Assembly (NCBI RefSeq): GCF_963576675.1
Contig: NC_088915.1
Location: forward strand, 35,431,501 to 35,495,500
From: Euphorbia lathyris
Taxonomy: Eukaryota; Streptophyta; Magnoliopsida; Malpighiales; Euphorbiaceae
Reading direction: 5' to 3'
Length of the DNA: 64,000 nt
The notes below the pieces were generated by a model. The model worked only from the letters and a program-made list of their open reading frames with translations. It ran no database searches and had not been told where the DNA came from. Shown here one piece after another: positions 34,846 to 46,159 of this stretch (the first letter of the stretch is position 1; each line of letters starts with the position of its first letter). The position numbers were made by a program, and so were the translations under genes.

Positions 34846-35334
34846 TATAAAAAAAAAAGCAATATTTTATTACGCCTCAACAAATTAATCAAAGACTAAC
34901 GTCTTTAATCAATTTCTTTTTGTTTGCAAAGTCTATAACGCACATGTTTTTTTTTATAATATTTTTATTTATCTCATTCATTTTTTAATGAAAAAAGCTC
35001 TACTCTATTAAGCTACAATTTTATGATTATGTAAAAAATAATAAATTAATTATTATATATTAAAAAGATTATAATTAAATAAAAAATAAATATTTTATTA
35101 TTTAAAATAGGATAAAAAATAATTTTATTATTTTAATTTCTTTTAGTCTAAATCCAGCTTTGAAATTTAAAGAAGGTGTTAGTCCATAAAATAAAATTTA
35201 TTTAAATAATTTTTCAAAAAAAAAAAAATATTTAAATAAAAGGTTTATAATAATTTAACATATAGTTGAAAATTAGCGGGCCACGTTGTCTGGGCTGAAG
35301 ACGTTTTAACCAATATAACATGAACAAACCCACA
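34846..35334. other. AT-rich spacer, no feature seen
   Basis: Low-complexity A/T sequence between the candidate MULE-like element and the hAT element. No coding signal. Confidence 0.6.
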
Positions 35335-36104
35335 CAGTGGCGAATCCGGGATTTGAGGGAGCGGGGGGGCAAAATTCTAGGTAAAAAATTTTTAGACAAA
35401 ACATGTAAAATTGTTCAATTTTTTATGACAAAAAATGTAAAATTGTTCAATTTTTAGTGACGAAAAATGCAAAATCGTTCAATTGTCATGCATTATTTTC
35501 ATGATTTTTTTTTATAAAAAACGTAAATTATAATGTTTCCGACTCGTAATCATCCATTTCCGGGATTCTCGGGTTGTTACGCATCAAATATCCCTAACGT
35601 TTTGGGTCAGGTGCAATTTTACCCCTAACATCTAAAATGGTGCAATTTTACCCCTAATGTTTGTAGCCAAGAGCAATTTTATCCCTAACGTTGATAAATT
35701 GGATCAATTTCAGACACTATTATAAAATACAGTCATTTTTTTCTTTATTTTGCACCAATTGCATATCAATTTTATAATTTTGCACCAGTTTTACCTCTAA
35801 CGTTGATAAATTCGATCAATTTCAGACACTATTATTCATGACCGAGAAGACAGTTAGATGAATTATTTCTCAAAATTGACCCAATTTATCAACGTTAGAG
35901 GTAAAATTGCTCTTGAATTCCAACATTAGGGATAACATTTTACCATTTTAGACGTTAGGGATAAAATTGCTCATAACCCAAAACATTAGGGGTATTTTTA
36001 CACTTTAACCTTTATTTTTGGACTTAAATTTTTTTTTTTTTAGTGGGATGAAGAGGGGGGGGGGGGGGCAAATGCCCCCTTTGACCCCCCTACATCCGCC
36101 CCTG
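35335..36104. mobile_element. Non-autonomous hAT element, 770 bp
   Basis: The termini are CAGTGGCGAATCC and its inverse ending ...GGATCCGCCCCTG-like (read TACATCCGCCCCTG). They are flanked by an exact 8-bp target duplication AACCCACA (35327-35334 and 36105-36112). CAGNGGCGGAT termini and 8-bp duplications are typical of hAT. G-runs near both ends have expanded (13 or more G at 36055-36068). There is no transposase. A fold-back repeat is nested inside. Confidence 0.88.
35570..36005. repeat. Fold-back repeat, AACGTT family copy 2
   Basis: The left arm is GCAATTTTACCCCTAACATC with further units ending ATCCCTAACGTTGATAAATT. The right arm is the inverse, ending AACATTAGGGGTATTTTTAC. It lies within the hAT element. 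Confidence 0.75.
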
Positions 36105-36205
36105 AACCCACACAACGTGTGAGTACGAAAGAAGGTTTTTAAAAAACTAGAAATCAACGCACACAATGTGTGACTTAAGCCACACGCCATGTGAGATATA
36201 AAAGA

Positions 36206-36714
36206 CAATGTTATTAGGTTCGGATCGGACCGACAAGTTTGATCGGTTGGACCAGGAACCGGCTAGACAGTCGGTTTGAGCCTCCCTGATTTGTTGAATG
36301 CTCAACAAACCGGAGTGACTCGGGGTTGGATCGAAACCCGACGGTTTGGCTGGTGTGACCCCGGGTCAATAAATATTTAAAAAAAAAATTCAAGCAAAAA
36401 AGTAGGCGGGGATTTTTTTTTACATTTGGGTTTTTGTTCAAATAAGCAAAAAATAGGCTAGGGATTTTTTTACATTTGGCTTTTTCTTCAAATAAGCAAA
36501 AAATAGGCGGGGAGGTCATGGGTTCGAATCACATCCGGGTCTGGTGGAGATTTTTCTTTCTTTTTTAATGTAAGCGCATTGTGCGCAAATTTTTGAAAAA
36601 AAGAAAAAAAAGAAAAGAAAAAAAAATAGGCGGGGAATTTTTTTTACATTTGGGTTTTTGTTTAAACAAGGATATATATAATTTATCAAAATAATTTTAA
36701 ATTAATTATATATA

Positions 36715-36770
<56 letters not shown>

Positions 36771-36867
36771 TATTACGTCATCCGGTTGGACCAATCCGAT
36801 CCGACCAAATGACCCATGACCCAGCTATCAATTCGGTTTAATATTCGGTCCGGTTCTGATAACATTG
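36206..36867. mobile_element. TIR element (CAATGTTAT...), about 660 bp
   Basis: The left end is CAATGTTATTAGGTTCGGAT and the right end is the inverse of CAATGTTATCAGAACCGGAC. The flanks ATAAAAGA and ATAAAAGG differ by one base and look like an 8-bp target duplication. The inside holds three near-copies of a GGCGGGGATTTTTT.TACATTTGG unit (36411, 36450, 36629) and a long (AT)n run. There is no ORF. Superfamily uncertain (hAT- or Mutator-like MITE). Confidence 0.6.
36717..36767. repeat. (AT)n microsatellite
   Basis: Uninterrupted AT dinucleotides of about 50 bp inside the preceding TIR element. Confidence 0.95.
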
Positions 36868-36993
36868 ATAAAAGGCTATTTATTATTTCACAAAATAAGC
36901 CACACGACGTGTGGCTTTGCCCACAAGCTGTGTGTGACAGAATTGCAGCAACCATCTACGCATAGTTCGGGGATTCAGGACGACTCAACAAGT

Positions 36994-37255
36994 CTCAATT
37001 TAGGCTCTACGTACAAAATAGTATCAATATAAGTTTAACGTTTAAAAAATGGTACCAATTTAAACGTTGATAACGGATTGGACACGTCATTCTTAATACT
37101 CCGTTAAGTTCTGATTTCTCCTTTCATCTACAATTGACAGAACTTAATGAAATAATATTAATAACGTGTCTCTTTCCGTTATCGATATCTAAATTAATAT
37201 TTTTTTTAACGTTAAATCTATATTAACACTATTTTATATGCGGAAGTAAAATTGA
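36994..37255. repeat. Fold-back MITE-like inverted repeat
   Basis: The arm near 37010-37088 (AAAATAGTATCAATATAAG, GTTTAACGTTTAAAAAATGG, GATAACGGA) is inversely repeated near 37162-37245. Arms are imperfect, about 90 bp, with a central 70-bp spacer. No target duplication could be fixed. Confidence 0.55.
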
Positions 37256-38084
37256 TTCTTGTTAAAAACTATAGACGTATTTTGATTTAGAATAATCACG
37301 TCCCACGTGACAGAAAAGAAATAGTTTTCCGACAATATTTGTGCACAAGGGAGCGGATTAAGGGAGTCTGTGGGCCATTCATTGATGCATTTCTAAGTTA
37401 TTGCATAATCGCCCACAATAATTTCCTTGATATGATTCCTGTTATTTTGAGTACAATTATGGTTTGGTTTCTTTCGAAACTTAAATGAAGTTATCAAGTG
37501 TGAAAGCATGCTTTCTCCTTTTAATGTTTTATGACAAAATTCCACCAAATATATAGAGCATCTAAAAATGTTTATACACTTTCAACTAGCAAAAATAACT
37601 AATCACCACGTAATCAGCGGGGAGATAGGGTGGGCCAGGAACAGCTGGCCGTTGGAACCATCCCTACTATAAATAGTTTCGATTTTTTATTTTCGATAAA
37701 TTAAGATTTGAGATAATTAATTAGTTCATTAAGTTTGGTTTTTTAAATTTCTATAAATTTGTTCAAAACGACAAAATCTTATTCCAAATCTAGCTTAATT
37801 TTAAAATGTTTCATAGTGATACAGAAAAATTAGTTATGGACCACTTAATGTTAACATGTATGTATAAAAAAAAATGATTTAGCAAATAAATTTTGAACGA
37901 GTTCGATTTAGTAAAAATATTTTTTTATGCACACAAGTGTAAAATTGAACCCCAACAGACCAATCATGTATTCGGCACGGCCGGTAAGTTATACATTATG
38001 TAGTAGTTATACATTTTTTAATGGGATAAAGTACAAATTTAGCTTTATGATTATTGAATGAAACAAATTTAGCCTTGAAACAAA
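37256..38084. other. Non-coding AT-rich sequence
   Basis: I see no gene, RNA or clear repeat here. Confidence 0.55.
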
Positions 38085-38457
38085 TTTAGTGAGTAAATTA
38101 TACCAATGATACTTGAACTTTACCTTAGTTCACACTTTGATACCTAGATTACATTTTGTCTCAAAAATATACCTGAAGTAACGATGACCGAATAATTTAG
38201 TATATTTTACCGGCCAGTAACCAATCAATACGAGTTTGATGAGTAAATTACACTGATGGTACCTGAACTTTATCCTAATTCACACTTTGGTACCTATATT
38301 TCATTTTCTCCAAAAATACACATCAAATAAAGATGACCCAATATTTTAGTACATTTGACCGATTAGTGATTGGTCAATGCGAGTTTGACCATTTTAAATT
38401 AAAAATTGAGACTCATCACAAACTCAATTAACATAAAATTATAATACTACTATTTAG

Positions 38458-38489
<32 letters not shown>

Positions 38490-38662
38490 GGATTATTTCT
38501 CAATGGGTATTACCCATCCATGAGTACTTTTAAAAAATGTGTAAATTTATTAGAGTGTTATAAATACAATATAGGAAGATGTGCACTATATATTTTTCCA
38601 ACATAAAAAATTAATTACACTAACAATTAAGAGTAGTGCTATTTAGATACAAAATATTTGAT

Positions 38663-39822
38663 TCCGTAAAAAAAAAGCAAAACACATTATTTGACCCTTG
38701 ATCTATTCAAAATTTGTGTGTTTGGCGCCTGACCTATTATTTGGTCACATTTAACCTCTCACCTATCACAATTAGTAACATCAAATCCAAAATGGATGGA
38801 AAGTTAACTGATATTGATTTTGTTATATAAAAACAATCTATTGTGGCATTAGTAAAAAATTTAAAACTTTATTGAACCTAAAATGATATTTTACATTCCA
38901 CCCCTTCTTCTTCAATTGCGCAACCTGATTCTTCTTCGATTCCGTAACAGGCTTTTGCGATTCCTTCTTTCGGCAAGGACTGCACAAGCGAGTTGGATTA
39001 CAGGGATTGGATCGAGAAAATGATTTAATTTTCTCAATTCGAAGAAGATTAGCCTAATTAAATTGGTGATTATGTGACAGAAAACTTGATTGGAGAAGGA
39101 GAGTGTTGCAGTGTGTATGAAGGGATTCTTCCGGATAGCAAATTAGTGGCAATAGAGGTTCAAAAATTCATCACAAGAAACATGGAATAATTTTTCTCAA
39201 GAAGTGGAAATTATTTTATCATTAAACATTATTTGTCTAAATGGAGTTTGTATCAAAGCTGATCATTTCTTTTCAGTTTATGATTTTTTTCACTAAAGGA
39301 AGTTTGGAGTTAAATCTACAAAATAAGACCTTCAATTCTTCTCTATTAATGAGTACTCATCTATCATCTATCAAATTCTGCGGGCAAGAACAACAAAAAG
39401 TCTTCACTACCATGGAAAGTGAGAGTTATTGCAAGCCATTTAACCCAGACCCGATCGCTGCCGGTATCGGAGACTAAGAAGAGTGTTTGAGGATGAGAAC
39501 CAAGATGCAGAGAGACAAAGTGCTGACCAGAGCCAGAGTAGGCGCCGGAGATAACCGGGATAGGAATCGCAGAAGCCGGAAAGAAGTGGTCGGGATAGGA
39601 ATCGTTTTAGACTCAACAAGGTTTTGCAATTTTTATTAATACCACAATGGATTGTTTTTGTATAACAAAATCAACATCAGTAACTTTCCATCTATTTAGG
39701 GTTTGATGTTACTAATTGGGATAGATGAGGGGCTAAATGTGACTAAACAATAGGTCAGGGGCCAAACACATAAATTTTAGATAGGTCACAAGTCAAATAT
39801 TATTTTTTGCCAAAAAAAAAAA
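38663..39822. mobile_element. Pack-type element carrying a kinase fragment
   Basis: Inverted arms of about 180 bp (38680-38860 and 39626-39815) share words such as ACATCAAA, GGAAAGTTA, TGATTTTGTTATA and CAAAAACAATC.ATTGTGG. The unit is flanked by the 16-bp direct repeat ATACAAAATATTTGAT (38647-38662 and 39823-39838). The duplication is longer than the 8-11 bp usual for MULEs. The central 0.75 kb is gene-derived. Confidence 0.65.
39072..39340 (+). pseudogene. Captured receptor-like kinase fragment
   Basis: The plus strand reads ENLIGEGECCSVYEGILPDS then KLVAIEVQKF. This is the glycine-rich loop (subdomain I, normally NLIGEGG.S.VYKG.LPDGK) followed by the subdomain II strand. The invariant Lys of VAVKV is replaced by Glu (AIEV). 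A stop follows (NME then TAA), with FFSRSGNYFIIKHYL matching the next helix. After a frameshift, FFTKGSLELNLQN matches the 'YDF...GSLEENLH' segment of cytoplasmic receptor-like kinases. The catalytic loop is absent. It is a dead fragment carried by a transposon. Confidence 0.7.
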
Positions 39823-40174
39823 ATACAAAATATTTGATAGAATGGATAGAAAATAAAAAAAGGACTATTTTAACCTTATTAGTATTTCTATCAACCAAAG
39901 TAATTAGTAGACTTAGTATATCTTTTTTTCTTCCTTACAATTTCCAAAGCCATTTTGTTTCTCTTAATAATATTTCATTAATTGTTTTTTCTATATTCCG
40001 AATCTATACCTTCTTACTTTTCAAATTAAATTAAATACATAGTATCCATTTTGTAATTGTTTCACTATCTTTATTTAGTTCACAAAGTTTTCATTTTCTT
40101 TTCTTAAACACAATTTTTAATGTTTCACTTTTAAAAATGATAATTTCAACACACTATATTAGAATACTTTTGGA

Positions 40175-40710
40175 ATAAGATGCAAAAATACATCTAACGT
40201 TAATTATTAATTTTATTCTTAATTTTTAAAATGGTGCAAACTTTTGGAGCAAAAAGTATATTTACCCCTAACATTAACAAGTTGGGTCAAGTTGAGAAAT
40301 AGATCTTGAACTATCTTTTTAGTGCGTCATTTTATCACGCATTAGTAACAGATCACAACCATATGAATAGACGTGAATATGTTTTAATAAAAAATTATAC
40401 TGCATTTTACAACTTGAAAAAAAAATATAAATATTTCGTCGAATTGAAAAATATTAATCTTCAATTTTATTATTAAATCACAAAAAATGTGAAATCTTTT
40501 TTTGGAATCAATTGATAGGCAACTGGTGCAGAATAAGAAACAAAATATTTGTCGTATATAATGATGTTTGAAATTGATCATATTTGTCTACGTTATGAGT
40601 AAATTTGCTCTTAACTCCCAACGTTATTGGTAAAATTGCCTCATTTTAGATGTTAGGAGTAAAATTGCCCCTAGTTGTCAACGTTATAGGTATTTTTACA
40701 CCTTATCCCA
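40175..40710. repeat. Fold-back repeat, AACGTT family copy 3
   Basis: It starts GGAATAAGATGCAAAAATAC and ends GTTATAGGTATTTTTACACCTTATCC in inverse orientation. Inner units with TTTACCCCTAACATTAAC and ACGTTATTGGTAAAATTGCC mirror each other. It is the most diverged of the three copies. Confidence 0.7.
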
Positions 40711-41282
40711 ATAATTTGTAAAATTTTCATTTTTTGTTCATTTGCTAAATAAGGCCGATAACGACCTCAAATTGAAAAATTTCAAGAGTTAAATGATACT
40801 TTAAACAACTTTAATTCTTCAACTTTTTAGGTTTGAGGTCATTTAGGTGTTTTTTACGAGAGAGAAAGTTAATGTTTAGAGAGAGAAAAATCTAAAAATA
40901 ATGATTTTGAAAAATAAAAAATGTTGTTCCATAGTAAATATGATACTAAAAAACTTTAATTCTTAAAAAATTTCATTTTGACGTCGTTATCGTCTAAATT
41001 TGGCAAGATCGATAAAAAAATGAAAATTTTGCAAACCAAACGGTTTTAAGTGTTGAATATAAATCATAAATCTAATGGTTTTAGGTAAAGTTCATATTTA
41101 GGGTTATAAAGTTTTAATTAAGTCCAACTTTACATAAATTAGGGTCATAAATATTTAATGAAGTCCAAATTTTATTTTATAAAAATGCAACTTTATATAA
41201 ATTAATTCCAACTTTACTAAAACTATGTCTAAAAATAGAAGATCTACGTAAAGTTCAAAGGTTTATATAAAATTTAATTTTG

Positions 41283-42172
41283 CAAATGTAACGTAACGTA
41301 AAGTTATAATAAGTTGCATTACGTTATGTTACGTTACGTTACATCACGTCACGCCACGTTACTTTATGTTATATTACGTTACATCACATTTTGTGATGCA
41401 ACATTACATTGCGTTACGTCACATTACGTTACGTTATGTTACATTAAGTTACATTATGCTAAGTTATATTCTGTTAGGTTAGGTTAAAATAAGTTATGCT
41501 AACTTACATAAGCTTCATTACACGTTACGTTACGTTACGTTACGTTACACAATGTTACGTTATGCTACGTTACGCAACGTTACGTTATGCTACGCTATGC
41601 TACGTTACGTTACGTTGCGTTATGTTAAGTTACGGTAAGTTACGTTATGCTAAGTTGCTTTAAGTTTTGTTAACTTATGTTACATTACGTAACATAACAT
41701 AACATAATGTAATATAACGTAATGTAATATAATGTAACATAATGTAAGTTGCATTAAGTTACCTTACATTATGCTAACCTTTATTTACATTAAGTTACGT
41801 TACACTAAGTTATGTTATGCTATGTTAGGTTACGTTATGTTACGTTACGTTATATTACGTTGCGTTACATTACGTTATGTTAAGTTACGCTACGTTATGT
41901 TATGTTACGTTAGGTTACGTTATGTTATGTTACTTTACATTATGTTATGTTATGTTACGTTACGTTAAGTTAAGTTAAGTTACTTTATTACGTTATGTTA
42001 GGTCACGTTAAGTTACGTTATGTTGTGTCACGTTAATTTACATTATGTTACATGACGTTACGTTATGTTATGTAATATTACGTTACATTACATTACGTTA
42101 CATTACGTTACCTCATGTTACATCACTCATGTTACGTTATGTTACCTCATGTTACATCACGTCACCATTGGT
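41283..42172. repeat. Degenerate pentanucleotide array (GTTAC/GTTAT)n, 0.9 kb
   Basis: Almost every five bases read GTTAC, GTTAT or single-base variants, with local blocks such as TTACGTTACGTTACGTTACG. A short segment near 41690-41745 is inverted (GTAAC, ATAAC). Open frames across it (Tyr/Leu/Arg/Val/Met repeats) are by-products of the repeat. The motif is not the plant telomere repeat. Confidence 0.9.
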
Positions 42173-43094
42173 GTACTTAATTAAATTATTGGTTGGTCGA
42201 TTAATCAATCGAATCATTGGGGTTTTTTTTATCAATCGATCAATTTAATTATAATTCTTTAATTATCTTGATCGATTGATTTGATTGATTAAAATATTGT
42301 TCGTTTCGATCTACGGATAATTAATTACTCAATTTTTATTTATTTATAAAGTAAAATACAATAATAAAAATTAGAGAGGTGAAGTAAACAATAATGAGCG
42401 AATTGCAACACGTGGGGCCTAATTGAAATTCAAATAAATTAGAGGGGTAGTTGAAATGAGGAGGGATCAAATTGAATTGAACTTAAACAATTGAGGTCTA
42501 ATTAAAACGCGGAGGAACGTAATGAAAGAAATTAAGAACTGACAGAGTTAAATTGAAATGTAACATGGGAGGGGTCAATTTGAGAGTTTGGGATTCAACC
42601 GAATTAATTAAAACAGTTGGGGTGCGATTGAAAATGCAAAAGGGATTAATTTTTATAGATCGGAATTAACGAGGTCGAATTAAGATAATTAAAAATTCTT
42701 GAAAGTCAATTTGTAGCGATTGAAAAATTGAGGAGTTAATTTGGAGTTAATTTGTGAATCAGAAAACAATTAGTACGATTTTCATAAAAAAAAAAAAGCA
42801 ATTAATACTAAGAGCTCCTATAAAAAAAAAAACAATTAATACTAAGAGCTAATGGTCAATAATTACTTTTTATTTACAATATGCCCAATGTCTGAAATAG
42901 GTTACATTTATAAGGGTTAAATTAGACAAAAAAAAAAAAAAAAGTTGTAAATTTCTATCCATTCTAACGAAAATTTTCAACCCAAATATAAATGCTCATA
43001 AAATTAATTTTTCAAGAAGACATTAATTTTCAAAATTTATATTTTTCATTTTTTAGAAAAAATTTATTTTTATTAATTGAAAAAAAAATGGATA
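42173..43094. other. Non-coding AT-rich interior
   Basis: There are repeated phrases of the type GAGGGGTCAATTTGA/AATTGAGG but no clear unit length. No gene recognised. Confidence 0.5.
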
Positions 43095-43495
43095 TACACA
43101 TTTTTCTAGGTACTCATGGATGAGTAATACCCATTAAGAGTGGACCCATATATATATATAATGACAATATTATAATTTTATGTTCATTGAGTGTATGGTG
43201 AAACTCACATTATCCGGTCACTAACCGATCAAATGAACTAAATTTTTCAGTCACCTTTACTTGAGTTATGTTTTTAGGATAAAATAAAATTCAGGTACCA
43301 AAATGTGAATTAAGGTAAAGTTCAGGTACCATTGATGTAATTAATATATGAAACTCATGTTGACCGGTCATTAACCGGTAAAATACACTAAATTGTCCGG
43401 TTATCATTATTTCAGGTATATTTTTGAGACAAAATGTAATCTAGGTACCAAAGTATGAATAAGGTAAGTTCAGGTACCTTTGGTGTAATTTACCC

Positions 43496-43759
43496 CAAAT
43501 TTAGTCTCCATGAAATTTTAAACCTAACGTTTATGAGATGGTGCAATTCAAGACTTATTAATGAAATATGAGTTTTTTTTCATTAATAAAATTTGTGCAA
43601 TCTTAAGCACCGTTGGGTGGTCAAAACGTCGGAGATTAGAGTTATACATGAAAAAATAACTCATTTTCCATTAACGAAGCTTATAATTATACTATATGTA
43701 TGTTATACTTAAAATTATTATTGCACAATAATATTAACACTAAATAAGATTTTGAGTAA
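43496..43759. other. Short spacer, nothing recognised
   Basis: AT-rich sequence between the long-arm element and the Copia-C LTR. Confidence 0.5.
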
Positions 43760-46155
43760 TGTATTTTATGTAATTCAATTGATGACAATGTCGAAGAGAA
43801 CCCTTATATATAAGAGATGATCCATTAAATAACTAGAAAAACTCAAAAGATACAAATAAGATCAAGGAGGTGATAAATACAACTTGAATATATAGCAAAC
43901 TAATTATCTAGGATAATTAACATGTGTTAAATAAGAAGAATGGAAGAATAATCTTATGTTAACATCCCCTGCAAGCTGTTGCTAAAAACTCATAGTGAAA
44001 CGGTCCCGAAGAAGAGGACATCGTGTGCTCGAAAGCGGGTTGGTCATAATATCAACGATTTGATCGTCACTGAAAGTGAAGCAAACCTGAATGAATCGAC
44101 GAACAACCTGATCCCAAATGAAATGGTAATTAAGTGCAATATGTTTAGCGTGAGCATGAAAGATCGGATTTATTGTCAAGTAGATAGTACCAACATTATC
44201 ACACCATAACTTAACAGGGGTGGGCATAGGATAACCAATATCTTTAAGCACAAATGAGAGTCATAGAAGTTGAGTTGTATCATTTACCATTGTCTTGTAC
44301 TCACTCACGATGGAGGAGCGATCAATGGTTGGTAGCGTATGATTTTTCCAGGAAATAAGATTAAAGCTAATGAAAAAATAGTAAACACTAGTAGATCATC
44401 GATAATTAGGACATCGTCCCCAATCATTATCCGAATAACAATGGATTGCTTGAATCAGTCGATGGACAAAGAGAATGCCATGATGCGGGATACCTTGGAT
44501 GTATTGGAGTACTCGTTTGACAAATTTCCAATGTTGATCAATTGGATGATGCATGAACTGACATAATTTATTGACAGAGAAAGCCAAATCAAGATGAGTG
44601 ATAGCGAGATACCGAAGAGCACCCGCAGTTTGACCGTACTTTTCTCGAGGCCAAACGTGTGCCAAGTTATTTAGAGAGATTAAGAGTAGTTTCCAAAGGG
44701 GTGAGGCACGGTTTAAAGGTGAGCATGTTGTTATGCTCTAAAAGCCACATATGTACTTGGCCTGAGATAAGTGAAATCCTTTCGGTGTGTACTAAATATC
44801 TAGAACCATATAGTAAGCAGCATGCCCAAGGTTCCGAATAGGAAGTTCTTGTTCATTTTGAGTTACTACTTTATGAATGAGAGTTTGGCCGGTACATGTG
44901 ATAAAAATGTAATCCATGTAACACAAAATAAAAAATTTATCAATGTTAGTATGTTGAATGAAAAGAGAATGATCGGCTAACGACATGTAGAAACCTATAT
45001 GTTTGAGAAACTCTTTGAGGAGAGTGAGCCATTCTCGAGGAGCCTGGGTTGTAACACTTGATGGATGGAGACACCTCTAGTTCCCCCATGGTTGTTCATT
45101 ACTCAAACTCTGAATGCATGAACGAGAGTGATGATAATAATGATCTAGAGCTCCTTCAATTTGATATAGTTTAACTTTGAGGATAAAAAATGTCTATCTC
45201 ATCAAGACGAATCCAACGGTATAAGAATCACCGAAATTGGAGGTCGAGAAGGGCATTTTCGAACGTCGGAATGATCTGGGCTTCTTCCATAGAAAGATTT
45301 TTGCAATAAAAAAAATGAGTAAGATGATCCTGGTCGATAAAACCTTGAGGTTGTTCCATATATATGGTCTCAGTGAGATTACCATGCAGAAAAACATTAG
45401 AGACATCGAGTTGATTGATTACCAATTGTGTGCCACAACTAAGGCAAAGATAGTGTGAATTGTTGTTGCTTTAACTACAAGGCTGAATGTTTCATTATAA
45501 TCCAAACCAGATTACTGGGTAAAACCACGAGGAACCATATGTATTGTACCTATTGATTGACCCATCAACATTTCTTTTAATATGAAAAATCCACTTACAA
45601 CTCACTATATATTTCCACTAGAGGGACGAGGAACTAGTTCTCATATGTTATTATCAAGTAAGGCTTTAATTTTTAAGGAAATGGATTGTTTATAGTTTGA
45701 CAATTTATTTTCTTTGGTGAAAGAGGAAGGTTCAGATGGAGGATATGCGTCAGTGGCCGAGAGGGAAGAACTGACCTTTTAAGTTTGGTGTAAATGCATA
45801 AAGTGTCATTTGATGAGCTCGAGAGGTGGAAATGGATGTGGGAGGGTTTGGAGGTGTATCACCAGAGAATTAAATGTTTGGGAGATTGATGGTGTTGAGG
45901 GTGAATGTGAGATAGGTTCACTATAAGATGGCATAAGACTAGTTTCTTGAATGATGGGAGAGGGAAAAATAGGGTTTGATGTTGTGTTCGAAATGGAAGG
46001 TAAAGGTGTAGTGACAGATGGAACATCTCAATAGGAGGCAATCTAGAGAATGATGATGTGAAGGTCACGTGAGGAGTGAGTGTATGTAAATGGATAGAAG
46101 GTGTGGAGTTCTTGGGATAAAGGATAAGTATAAAAAAAGACTTTAGAGGGAACAT
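43760..46155 (-). mobile_element. Copia-C: truncated copia of another lineage
   Basis: Read on the minus strand: a Ser/Pro-rich linker after integrase (46155-45860), RT, RNase H, a polypurine-like GCAGGGGATG, and a short LTR of about 205 bp (43964-43760, TGTTAACATAAG...AAATACA). The short LTR and the RT sequence set it apart from Copia-A and Copia-B. Everything upstream of the linker is lost and it abuts gypsy sequence at about 46160. Confidence 0.7.
43982..45560 (-). pseudogene. Copia-C RT and RNase H remnants
   Basis: The pieces are NQLDVSNVFLHGNLTETIYM with EQPQGFID (RT, near 45420), FFILCYMDYIFITC (the YVDD region with D-D changed to M-D, near 44930), and GALRYLAITHLDLAFSVNKL with CYSDNDWGRCP (near 44640-44410). 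The last is VKLWCDNVGTIYLTINPIFH with HAKHIALNYHFI (RNase H, near 44200). Stops and frameshifts separate the pieces, and the YMDY motif would not support catalysis. An old, inactive copy. Confidence 0.8.
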
Positions 46156-46159
46156 AGGT

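Larger units (their letters stand above)
38085..43495. mobile_element. 5.4-kb element bounded by about 400-bp inverted arms
   Basis: The left arm (38085-38535) and the inverse of the right arm (43495-43100) match almost throughout. Each arm has two tandem units with TACCTGAACTTTACC, TTTGGTACCTA and AATTTAGTATATTTTACCGG. These are followed by a shared inner part ACATAAAATTATAATA, an (AT)n run and GGGTATTACCCATCCATGAG. Long arms containing tandem repeats suggest a fold-back or long-TIR MULE-type transposon. The interior is a mosaic: a kinase-carrying inverted-repeat element, an AACGTT fold-back copy and a pentanucleotide array. No transposase was seen. The outer limit and target duplication could not be fixed. 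Confidence 0.65.

Noticed and set aside
36508..36545. GGTTCGAATC, like a tRNA B-box or SINE
   Set aside because: No matching A-box or cloverleaf stems. The phrase lies in a repeated unit of a TIR element.
41771..42248. Open frames with Tyr/Leu/Arg/Val/Met-rich repeats
   Set aside because: They are a by-product of the GTTAC/GTTAT pentanucleotide array and have no gene context.
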